A DNA stretch of 64,000 nt from Leptodontidium sp. MPI-SDFR-AT-0119 (taxonomy: Eukaryota; Ascomycota; Leotiomycetes; Helotiales; Leptodontidiaceae). The notes beneath the pieces were generated by a model. The model was not told where the DNA came from, made no database searches, and was given only the letters and a program-made list of their open reading frames with translations. The stretch covers positions 2,852,001 to 2,916,000 of the forward strand of contig JAHLEZ010000008.1 of the NCBI GenBank assembly GCA_020726505.1, in the 5' to 3' direction. The position numbers were made by a program, and so were the translations under genes. Positions 45,163-55,922 of this stretch are shown here, in pieces (position 1 is the stretch's first letter; each line of letters opens with the position of its first letter).

Positions 45163-47371
45163 CTACGTGACCCATTGAGAATGCTCGTTACATGACCCAA
45201 GCAAGTCCCCTAACCAGTCTCCATCAGAAAATTCCATCGGAAAGTCGTAAAGCTCGTCGCGAGAGAAATGCGAAATTGAACCTCCCAAAGATCCATGTTT
45301 GATCTCCCACGATTTCTTGATCAGCTGAATCTTGCTGGACATAACACTGAAGGGATCAACATCTCCGGCATTAACGATCAATTTCGTGGCCGCTTTCACC
45401 TGGCCAAATTTGTCCCCAGCTTGTTCCAGAAAGGACGGGACATCAAGGTGCTCTAAACAAAGCACTCGGTCCCATTCAGCATGTTCAAATGTTGAGAGGC
45501 GATATGCGGTCAAGAATGAATGAGTCATACTGGAATATGTCAAGGCGGAAAAGCCTGGATAGTCGGCTGGTGGAATGCTCAGAAAGACATTGATCCCTAA
45601 AGATCGCGGGAGTCAGCGTTCAGTTGATTAAAAATGTCTTGGGACAAGAAGGAAAACTCCCACGCTTGAATCCTTACAAGAATTTGTAGCATTGGCACAA
45701 GCCCAAAGACACTCGACTCGTCGAGTCTCTTTCCCTTGGAAAATATTGGGGTCATGTGACAATCCAACCTCATAGATACTGCGCTCCGTGGCGTGCAATT
45801 CGAGCAAGAGAGTCTCTTTTGGGTATATATTAGCATCGTTAGATCAACCAATCCGGCTCTAAGCTTGCGAATAACAATATGGCCTTTACCCACTCACCAT
45901 TATTGGATAATTTTGGTGGGATATTATCCTTGAGATTCTGGAGCTGTCCCTCGAATGACTTCAGGTAGAATGAGACAGGTGCGGTAACCATGCCCTCCGC
46001 TCCAAACCCTTCATTTATTCTCGTGGATAGCAAGCGCAATTTTACCAGTTGGACAAGCAGGGCGTCAGAATCATATTCTTTCTCGTGCTCAAGCATGCGA
46101 AGACAGTCCTCCGAATGCGCTGTCCAGAGCAACGGGTTGCCTTTGGCCAATGTGTAGCAGGACCTACAAAAGTATTAGCCGGGACTCATAGTTGCAGCCT
46201 TGATACATACACTGAACTTAATAGAAAACACCCCAGAAGGGCCCTGCGCTCCTCGTTTGTTGTCTTTGACAGCCTTTCTGGGCTTCCGGTGTTCTTGAGG
46301 TCGTGTGCAAGCAATGAAGCCGGGTCTTTCAGTGGTGGCGGCGGCTTGTCCAGTCCGAGATTATATAGCATTGCGATGGAAAGTTGGATGAGGTTGATCA
46401 AAACAGGCTGTCCGACATAGAAGCATCGATCCCTAAGCCAATGTGATTTCAGACCCACATTCACGAGTCTGGGACAATTACCAAGGAGGAATTCACATAC
46501 CACTATATGATGGAGTCAGTACACCAAGTCAATCTTGAGAGCTATTTGGGAGTGACGCTGACAATTACTTACGACTGTGTAAACAAGTATCGCCAAAAGC
46601 AGGTCCATACTTCGCGTTCCTTTACCGAAGGCTTCGCCTGCAAAAATGCTTCTCGCCGCCTCAGACATCGATTTCTGCAGTGAATAGTCTTTCGAAGCCA
46701 CTACCATGATGGCGAGCCAGAGAAAAGGCCGCTCCTGACGAAGCCGATGAGCTGTAATTGATGGTGATAAAATGACGAAAGGGAGAGATTTGACAAATTG
46801 ACACCGAAAACGAGCCAGAAACAGCTCTGCATCCTGGTCACGGGGCTCTCGAGCCAGACGAAACACTGGTTCATAGCCAGACCCGTCAGATAATGCTTGG
46901 TCCGAAGGAGAAGTTGTGATTGAAGAATAAAACGCGCCCTCTTCGCTCGTTGGGGAGTCACTGGTCGTGTATTCTCCATGGTCGATCCTGCCGGCATATC
47001 CCGGACTACGAATGACCTTGAAATCGACAGCTGCTGGCATAGCTCGAGTGGACTTCAACAATGTGACAAGATCATCTAGTTTGGCTTCGAGCTTTGAGGT
47101 CTCGTGGCTAGATGTCCCTTTTCCTCTCCTGTATTTCCGTACGGGAGGCGAAGGCTGGCATACTTTGTTCATGCGATGGCATCTATCAACAAGCTGTTAC
47201 TGCTGCTTCTACTTGAGTCTTGAAGCTTATCAAGGCATACCTTTGGCATCTGCCCTCGGCATCACCGCTGCGAGAGCACTTGGATTTCGCCCGCACGCAG
47301 TTGATGCAGGCCCGGATCTGCGCAGTCTCTGCCTGTGGCGCCGCGTTGGTTTGTGGCGCATTGGTTGTCAT
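45163..47371 (-). CDS. Zn2Cys6 transcription factor of the cluster
   Basis: The model has seven exons: 47371-47241, 47182-46573, 46502-46501 (2 nt), 46432-46211, 46163-45898, 45815-45678 and 45596-45163. Phases agree, giving 600 aa. The zinc cluster CINCVRAKSKC...CQRCHRMNKVC is split by intron 1. A basic linker and short coiled coil (LEAKLDDLVTLLKS) follow. The regulatory domain has FLWLAIMVVASKDYS, LLLAILVYTV, LINLIQLSIAMLYNLGLDKP, ALLVQLVKLRLLS and VFLSIPPADYPGF. It binds CGG-type sites in the nucleus and probably controls this cluster (inference). The unusual point is the 2-nt exon, needed to rejoin frames and to restore the near-invariant tryptophan after ILVYTV. Without it the gene would be frameshifted. 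Confidence 0.83.
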
Positions 47372-48328
47372 GGCTCCACGATGTCACGTGGAGGGCTGCG
47401 GTATCTCTGGGGGGGCTGCTTTCTGCGCGAATAGAGGCAATCAGTCACTCTGGCTGAGGTCGAGTAGGAGAAGGAGTAGGAGGATGAGAAGGAGTAGGAG
47501 GAGGAGAAGGAGTAGGAGGAGGAGAAGGAGTAGGAGGAGTAGAAGGAGTAGGAGGAGTAGGAGGGAGCTGTCGGAGCGGACGGAGCTTTTAAGGTCCTAC
47601 TCCGAGCGCGCCCTTGTTGGCAACTTGGCACGTCGTCCACAAATAATATGAAAGAGGCGCAGGACGGGACGGGGACTTTGGAGAAGGAACCGTCCGGACA
47701 TATGATAAAGCTGGCAATAAAATAATGTCCTTAGGGGTCCCCATAGACTCCGTGGAGGATAGTCCGGTTTGGCTGCTGGGAATTGGTGGACACTTCAGGA
47801 ATGAAAATTTGAGATATAGCACAATACGGCAGGCTTGGGGTAGCTTTCGCAGGAAAACAGAGGAGCCTTCAAGACGCGAACTTGAATCGGTGTGCGCTTG
47901 ATACATTGCTATTAGTAGATACTTTTTGATTGGGAAAATGACAAGTCTCGTTTCTTAATGTTTTGAAGCTAAGAAAAATACATAGAAGTTATTTGAGCAT
48001 TAATATCTCGCCCCGGGGGCAAATTGAGGTCAAACTAGCCTACACTCCGCAAACTTACCAAATCTCCCACTCCCATCCCCACTTCCGCCTACCCTGAGTT
48101 GGATTTCTTAGTGATATTGTAGAGCACAAAACTGAGAGTCCGGAGTTCAACGGCACCGAAGGATACGGCAGGTGGAAGTGTCCAGTATCTCGGCTTGTTC
48201 AGTTGCCCTGGCAGAGCCCACATCTCGTCCTTGTCACCACTCCCTCCCCTATGTCGTCCCTCCGTCTGCCCAGGGTTCAGTATCCTTAAAATCACCTTCT
48301 CCTAGCGTATTTTCTCCAATGTGACTAC
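47372..48328. other. Intergenic, promoter of the Zn2Cys6 gene
   Basis: These 957 bp lie between two minus-strand genes. They contain a purine-rich repeat (47462-47567) close to the start of the regulator. Openings on both strands follow that repeat and are low-complexity. No gene is seen. Confidence 0.5.
47462..47567 (+). repeat. Polypurine minisatellite (AGGAGAAGGAGT-like units)
   Basis: About 106 bases are almost pure A/G on the plus strand (T only in AGT and GAT steps), built from AGGAGAAGGAGTAGG units. It lies about 90 bp upstream of the regulator's start codon. Confidence 0.88.
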
Positions 48329-51185
48329 TCACAATGCTACCGTCACGGTACGCGATATGCTAGGAGTGCCCTGCGCAGAGATCACGAATAGATACCAGTC
48401 CCCGGGAATCATGACACCATTATCACTGGGCAAATTCAAGGTATATAGACTTCCGTTTTGTTGGATATCCTCCAATGGAACTCGTCTCTGATCTGTGTTG
48501 ACTGAGTGGGTGTTCGAGCCGACTCTTAACATGGCAAAAGTCAAGCCCTGCTGCTGCTGATCGACGGACACCGTCAAAGTCCCACCAGCACGGACAGTGT
48601 ATCCGTCAGTAGAAGTATCAGAAGAGAGGCCAACGATCTTCGGACGTTGAGCATCTGACCCATCCGAATTGAAGAGGTAAGGGGGCGAGAAGATCTCACC
48701 ATCTGGGTGATTTGACGATATTCCTGGACAAGTGTTGGCGATATCATGGCAAAGACCGCCGCCACCAGCGAATACTCGACCGTCAGGCAGGAGGAGCGAA
48801 GTGGAATGATAGTTGCGTGGTGTTTTCATTGGTGTCAACTGCCGGAACGTCATGTTGCTGGGATCGAACAGTTCTGGGACAAGAACCGAATTCTCGTCTG
48901 TGAATGCTCGAGCGAACGTTTGACCACCAGTGATGAGGACTTTGCCATCGGGAAGAACAACAGCATTGGAGAATGATCGTGGGTAGGCCATGTCGGGCAA
49001 TCTCTCCACAACTGGGGCAGTCCCTGGCGCGCTGATGGTTATATGGTGGGCTCTTTTGTTTGGCGCATTGTCGTGGTAATTGGGGGAGCCGCCTGCAGTG
49101 ATGATTTTACCTCTCAAAGCATCATACATGACGAAAATTCCACACCTGGGTAGAGAAGGGGTTAGCAATTTCTCACTTAGGAAAGTTAGGAGATATTGAC
49201 TAAGAACAAACATAAATTGCGAGACAAGAGGGTATTCCTCAGAACTTACATAGCATCCTCTGTATCTCTAGTCCCAGCTGTTTGTACGGTTCCAGAGCCT
49301 ACTGCAGAGTACCAATTCATTTGTTTGCTGGGTCCAGCTTGGAAGATAGAATTGTCGCGCCAGCCAAAGAACCAGTGATGATTATCCCGCTTGTCTGCTG
49401 CAACATCTTGTGTGACGGCGCCTCTAACAAGCGCTCCAGGTAATTTTGTCCATTGGTTCGTGGTTGGATCATAGATCTCTCCATCCTTGACTGTGACGCC
49501 ACCGCTCCATGAGCCGCCGAGGGTAAATACCTTTCCACTGGAAAGAGTCACCGAAGACTGATACCCTCGCGCCATTTGCATATTAGGGCTTGATACGAAA
49601 GCTTTGGTACTTGGATCATAAATACTCGTCCGCTCAGCATTCGATCCGCCTGTGATCACGACCCTCCCATCTTGCAATGTACTGATACCCGGACAGAACA
49701 TGTCATGCTGGGTGTTGCTGATCGTTCGTTTTGACACGGCTCCACTCTCAAGATTGTATTCGGCAAACTGCGTACGTCCATTACCTCCATTTCCGAAAGT
49801 CTGTTCCGTATATGCAGCGAAGAGCAATAACCTCGTGCTCCTTGGCTTTTCGGAAACCACGAAGACTCCCGCGGGAATCACGGGAAACTTGATGACTGGG
49901 CCCCATGCTCCTAAACTCGCTTTATCTTGAGGGATGGATGGTGCCGTAGTATTTATTCTCACAATGGAGTCAACATTCGTGTTTGTCTCGGGCACGTTCA
50001 ATAGTGATTTCGGCCATCCGCTACTGTCCCACTTTGATCGACTTGCTCCGATGCAGGACGCTCGAGCAGAACAATCCTCTGCCAGCTGTTCGAGTGATGC
50101 AATTCCTCTTATGCCATTCGTGATATCACCGCCTTTGAAATCAGTGTTTTCACAAACGCCGAATTCATACCGATTCTGAGTTGTGACAATTATTCTTGAT
50201 GGAATTTTGCCACCGGCACAAACAGTTGGTAGTGGCGCCGTGCTTGATGTGCTTGAGGAAGAAGACAGACTTGAAGATGGCGAAGAGGCGATGTTCGAAG
50301 AGGTGCTACTCGAAGAAGTAGAAGAGATGGTAATTGAAGAGACACTCGAGGATGTCGAAGAGCTAATAATCGAAGAGAGACTCGAAGTCGAAGAAATGGT
50401 GCTTGAAGAAGTGCTTGAAGAGGAAATGGTCGAAAAAGAGCTACTCGAAGTGACCGAAGAAAGTGAACTTGAAAGAGTCGAAGAGCTGGTTCGTGAAGAA
50501 GTGCTTGACGAAATTAACGTCCCAGTCGACACCGAATCCGTGAGTTTGAAAACAGCATCGACTCCAGAATTTGCAACTGCTGCGTTCAAAACATTCTTAG
50601 GCCAACCACCATTGATACGCTTCTCACGGGAAGAGCCAACACAGCTTACTCTTTTAGAGCAATCCTCCGCGAGTTGTTCGACTGAAGTGATTCCACGCAA
50701 AGGGGCGGTTACGGAATCACCTGATTTGAAGTCCGTGTTAAGACAAACTCCAAATCGTGCTCCATTGCTTGTGGTGATCACTCTCGATGGGCCAAGATTT
50801 GAGGCACAAACGTTGGTGTTTTGTGGTGGAGGAGCAGGCGTTACGGGATTTGGAAGCCTGTATATTGAATCGCAACCCGTGTTGGCGGTTCCCACAACGT
50901 TGGTTGTACGCTTGTACCACCCGGATGCCGAGCTCTTGATTCGAGTTGCTGCTGTGCATTCAGCTAGTTGAGAACATTGGTCCACAAGTTGTTCGACGGA
51001 TTGGATATTTCCTGCATTAGTAAAGTCCCTCCTTTAAAATCCGTGTCAAGACAGACTGCGAAACGGATTCCGTTGGTAGCGGTTACGGTTCGATTCGGGG
51101 CCCGGCCACCAGGACAGCTATTCGATTGGGCAGCTGCATACAAAACGAGTGTAAAAATGAGAAAGAAGCTTTGTAGGAACGACAT
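48329..51185 (-). CDS. Secreted galactose-oxidase-like copper radical oxidase (AA5)
   Basis: Two exons are seen, 51185-49250 and 49145-48329, with a 104-bp intron; about 918 codons. A signal peptide (SFFLIFTLVLYAAAQ) is followed by two Cys-rich repeats of about 85 residues, a Ser/Thr-rich linker of about 85 residues and a third repeat. Each repeat carries VC..TDFK.G, EQL..C and C...R; they look apple/PAN-like. The oxidase then shows every galactose oxidase landmark: HDMFCPGIS (thioether Cys), GYQSS (partner Tyr), GGSWSGG (stacking Trp), NYHSTSLLLPDG (copper Tyr and His) and HSVNTDQRR (copper His). It would oxidise primary alcohols to aldehydes with O2, outside the cell. In the first repeat one base appears missing (GGAGGG near 51025-51034), so the frame shifts there; it could be a sequencing error in a short G run or a real lesion. 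Confidence 0.86.
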
Positions 51186-53259
51186 TTTACAACCTTCTGC
51201 TCAATAGGCCCAAAATGCCTCCCTGAGAAATTCATGTCACTTGAACTGAGCCAGGGTGGCTACTCGCCATCTTATGTTCGACGGCATCGTATCCAACAAC
51301 GCCTTCCGGTCAGCTTACACCAGGCAGGGACTTGAACGAATGGTAATCTTGCGGTCTGGGTACATGTAGACTGACCTTGCGGGGTGAAAATGAAGCGATC
51401 AGGTTCGACATGGGGGCTGATCAGAAATCGAGCCTCCCGCTCAGGTCACGACTTAGAGAAAAGGGGGAGCAAATCTGGAATTTGGGGAGGACTCGATCCT
51501 TGGCGGAGGATTGTGCTTTACTGTTCTGAGATTCGCGTCGTTCTGGGCCTACCTAAAGACCGTTAATCGTGCTTTAACTCTCGTGCAAGTCCCTTGGCAA
51601 ATGTACGGGGGAGGGGGGCTACGCGACCATTCCAGCGTGCTGGAATATGCCAAGGGTATCTAACACTAACAGAGCACTGCAGTGCCAATTAAAGCGAGGG
51701 ACTAGAAGCCCGCGTGCATCTTGACAGTCCCATTCTGATGCCAAGCTCAAACGTTTCCTAAGACAGAAGCACTATCGAAATCTTTAATCAGTTAGTACTC
51801 AGCTCGCCACATCGTAAAGAAAGAAACTGGCGGCACGAGTCAGGTCGAAGAGGATCACAATTACGGTTACCAACCTGGTGTCAGTATGGAATGTAGACCA
51901 GCAATCGCGAGACCAAATTTGACCGTGACCGAGGCCTTTTGCTCCCAACTTTCAAAGTCGAGGGAGAGGAGGTGTTGGTCGTGTGGTTGTGCGTGCCCCT
52001 TTACTTAGCGAGGAGCGAGGCGAGGGTCAAAGCAAAACACCAAGGTCATGTACAACACTCATGAACATCTAAATTGTATCCTAATTATCACTCGATCGGG
52101 ACGCTATTATTAGCACCACGAGGACGCTGAAGATTCTTTTTTTTTTTTTTTGTGTACCTTGAACTTTGTGCTCGGCACCTCGTCAAAACGGTTTTCCGGA
52201 AGAGACTCTCTACAACCCGGATTCATCTGAACTTTATGGAATATCCTCATGCTGTTATTTCAGATCTCCCATATTTCTCCCTCGTGCAATAATAATAGTA
52301 CCTTAATAGTGCGACACCTTTTTCCTGTACTGAGGGTCATTGTTAGGGAAAACTCTCTTCCACGCTACTACCATATGGGACCTCCGCAGCAGCGATGTCA
52401 TAGTGCCTAAGGATTTTTTGTCACAATTTGCCAAAAATTACTTCCAAACTGAAAATTTGTCTCTTTTCCTGACTAGCCTCTGCATTTTCAGTTCCTGGAA
52501 GCCTCTCTCACGGACCCATCTAGGAGCTTGGTCAACTGGTGTTGAATGCCCACGCCTTTCTCTTTCCTGCATACGTCAAGTCTTCTGGAATATCTTAAGA
52601 GCCCCTAGAATGCTTCTCTAGCAAGCGCATCTATTCTTCTAGACCACCTTACATTCCTCCATGAGAATATCACTAAAACGGCTCATTCGGAAGTCCTTTC
52701 ATTCATTTCCCTAAGCGAGAAGCGAGCTTCCCGCCTCCACAAATACATCTAACATCGTGCAACCCTCTCGTCTGCTTCCTAATTTACGTTTCTCAACTAA
52801 AGGCACAAACTAGCTCTCACTCTCAATCTAATCTGCTCTGGTTAGGCTTCGGGCTCGGATTCGGCACGGAGCAATAGATTTGCCTCCCAGTACTGCCAGT
52901 GCACTATTCCCGGCTCAGAATCCGAACCTCGCTTACTTCTAAACATGGTACACGATACACGAGCCGCATATGCACGTACCCCACAGTTTCCATAGAGAAT
53001 AGATAAACGGAGTGCAGAAGTTGATATTTAGAGACTGTGCCTCCCACCTGCTGCATTGCGTATGCGAATCTTTCAGTTCAGGCTAAATGCTTCGCGAGTC
53101 ATGGGATTTCGGAATTCGGGATCTAGGGAGGTAGGTAGTAGGTAGGTACTTTTGTAATTGCACATGAGAAGTATAAAACCCTCTTTCGCTACCACAACTT
53201 TTAGAATCTGGTTTCTGTGCTTATGATAAATTTTTGTTTTGGAGAAGTTAGCTTGCAAC
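51186..53259. other. Intergenic, 2.1 kb, no gene recognised
   Basis: Normal composition. A poly-T run lies near 52136-52151. Openings such as 52,340-52,621 have no recognisable domain and no clear splice context. This is the upstream region of both the oxidase (minus) and the esterase (plus). Confidence 0.45.
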
Positions 53260-55453
53260 ATGATTCGAGATGTCCTTGTTTTCCTGGCTTTTGTCCGCCC
53301 TCGATGGGCTATTGCCGTGCCAAATACGGGAAATATTGGATCCGATATCACGATATTGACAGACAATGACTTATACGGCATGTTGCATTTCCTATTTCCC
53401 AAACCCTCCAATACTCAAAATTAATATCGAACGACTTCAGATAGCCTCACAACCCGCACATCATCTGCTCTTCTCCTGTCTACTCCCCAAACATACGAGT
53501 CGGCTATCAAATCATGCGCTCTCCTCGGCGAGACGTTATGGTCTTCAACTGTTCCAGGACAGGCATTTGAGCGTGGCCTGAACAACTCCCTCAGCTATCA
53601 GCAATACATCGGAACCCTCTCTTCCTCGCAGAAACTCTGGGTCTCTCGCTCGAATTCCGTGGATTCGAAAATATCATCGTGTCCGACAATCGACATCCGA
53701 GGCCGTATCGCCTCCCAAGACTGCAGAAATGCACTCCCTGTGCTTTGCACGCAAAGCGCGCCAATTTCCACAGTGACAGGTTCCAACACATTGGCTCTGT
53801 ATCAGATCACCGTGCAAGCCGGCAAACAAGCCCTGACTGGCTTCCGGGACTTACACGCCTTCACGTTCCTCGGTGTACGCTTCGCTCCCCAACCTCCGCG
53901 GTTAGGATACTCTCAGCTCTTTACAAGTTCTGAATCGACATCGGCGCTACAGCCAGGACCAGCATGTGTGCAGGCTCCCAGCACAGGAAGCGAGGATTGC
54001 CTTTTCCTCAACATCTGGACGCCGTATCTCCCCTCTGGCCAGGGGAAGCCGGAGAAGAAGAAACTTAAAGCGGTGGTGGTGTGGATATTTGGCGGCGGCT
54101 TCGTCGGCGGTTCAGGGTACAGCGCTGGAACGGACGGCGTGTATCTTGCTTCTCGGGGTGATGTTGTTGTCGTGGCGCTGAATCACCGACTTGGCGTTCT
54201 GGGGTTCCTTGCACTGAAGGATGGTGTGGCGAATGGGAATTATGGTATTGGCGATATTGTTACTGCTCTGGGATGGGTGAGGGAGAATATTAAAGCCTTT
54301 GGAGGTGACCCTGATAGGGTGACGGTTTTTGGACAGAGTTCTGGCGCAGCGGCTGTTAGGGCGTTGATTGCATCTCCGAAAGCGAAGGGCTTGGTTCATG
54401 CGGCTATCATGCAGTCTGCTCCCGCGGGGTTTAGTGCTTTTGATGCCTATACCCATTATGGTAAGATTGAAGACTTGTATGCGAGTGTGACGATGCCGGT
54501 CTTGAGTGCTGTGGGATGTTTGAATGCAACGGACCAGCTCGCTTGTTTGAGGGGGAGAGAGGCATATGAGTTGATCGATGTACCTGTTCTTGTCAAGTAA
54601 GTGTTTAAGGTTCAGAGACGAGTAAGAGATATGGGCTAATAAGATCAGCACACCGACAATCGATGGCACATACATCGTCTCGCCACGACTCTCTTTGAGT
54701 GGCAAAGAGTACGCAGCCCAAATCCCTATTCTGACAGGCACTGTCCGCGATGAGAGTGGCATCACTGCTCCATATCCCGCCCCAGCATCATTTGAAAAAG
54801 CTCTCTCCGACATCTCCGGATTGCTCGGACTCAACCTCTCTTACATTCCCTCAACAGGTGCATTTCCAATCCCAGAAGGTCCTGACCCAACACTCAACAA
54901 CTTCAACGTCACATCTCGTATCATTACAGACGGTGGCCTGCATTGTCTAAACCAAGCAACGGCTTTCTCAGGTGTCAAGCATAAAGTCTTCCCATCCGTC
55001 TACTCATACGTCTTCAACCGAACGTTCCAACCACCGACTTTCACCAACGGCGCATGCAATGCTCCGACCACACTTAGCCATCCTCTTGGAGACACAGACA
55101 TGGAGTATTTCAAGTGTCATGCTGGAGACGTCATCTGGCCATTCGGAGTGTTGCTACGAGTGCTCCAAGCGCGAGACGAGATCGATATCCCGTTCTCGCA
55201 GCTAATTTTAGACTACTGGACTTCGTTTGTGAGGACGCATGATCCGAATCCAGACCTGGGTTACCTGACAGCGAGAGGTTATTGGAGCAGTATCGCCCAG
55301 TTGAAGGTAGCGGGCAAATGGGATGAAGTGAAGGCTAGTAAGCCAACGGCTAGGTGGCTTCAGTGGAATGGACGACAGGTTCCTTTTGAGGAGAAGGAGC
55401 AGTGTGATGCTCTTGGCCTCCCCTTGGATTATTATGAAAGCCTGAGAGAATAG
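53260..55453 (+). CDS. Secreted type-B carboxylesterase with lectin-like N-terminal extension
   Basis: The model has three exons, 53260-53381, 53445-54596 and 54649-55453; introns are 63 and 52 bp, giving 692 aa. A short signal-like N-terminus is followed by about 150 residues not present in ordinary esterases: QTYESAIKSCALLGETLW, QKLWVSRS and DCRNALPVLCTQSAP. Its Cys/Trp spacing recalls C-type-lectin-like domains. The esterase core follows: FLGVRFAPQPPRL, EDCLFLNIWTP, an oxyanion loop FGGGFVGGSGYS, the nucleophile in VFGQSSGAAAV, the acidic residue in DESGI and the histidine in CHAGDVIWPFG. It would hydrolyse esters outside the cell. The first intron's donor (GTTGCA) is weak, so the exon 1 join is less certain. 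An in-frame ATG at 53,239 is an alternative start. Confidence 0.83.
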
Positions 55454-55922
55454 TAGAGACAGCGAAAGGGAGAGGGGATGCCGCCCATGTATCCACAGAG
55501 GTCATAAACTCGTTCGCGTGGTTGAGGCAAAAAGTCCGTCCAGTGGTGACATAAGTTGGCTGAAGCTAGCCGAAGCGGAATTGTGTACCAGTAATCGGAA
55601 GGGAATACGTATATGACCTGAAGAAAGATGAAGTGCTAGAATGCATCCCTATGTTTGGGGATAGCAGAGATAGACCATGTGGCCTTGATAGCGACCTAAT
55701 ACTGTGCTGAGGAGGATACCCAACTAACGGTGAGAGTGAATGATTGTGTTTGAGGCCAACTCGGTGGCTAACTACTGAGCTGGCTTTGCTACTGTGAGCC
55801 TTAATACTCTATTACATCGTACTATATATTAGACAGGGAGATATACATATCTTACACGACACCATACATAAATATCATACACACACCAGCCTCCTCTTTA
55901 CTCTCATCCTCTCCATGCAACC
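55454..55922. other. Intergenic, tail-to-tail
   Basis: These 469 bp lie between the esterase and the minus-strand tRNA synthetase. No gene or strong terminator-like motif is seen. Confidence 0.4.

Noticed and set aside
47220..47651. 143-codon plus-strand opening rich in Arg/Ser
   Set aside because: It is antisense to the zinc-cluster exon and to the purine repeat; the protein is just the repeat translated.
50183..50971. 262-codon plus-strand opening rich in Glu/Val
   Set aside because: It is antisense to the Ser/Thr-rich linker and Cys-rich repeats of the galactose oxidase gene, whose own frame carries family motifs.
54112..54834. 240-codon minus-strand opening
   Set aside because: Shadow of the carboxylesterase; no domain, and it crosses the esterase intron.
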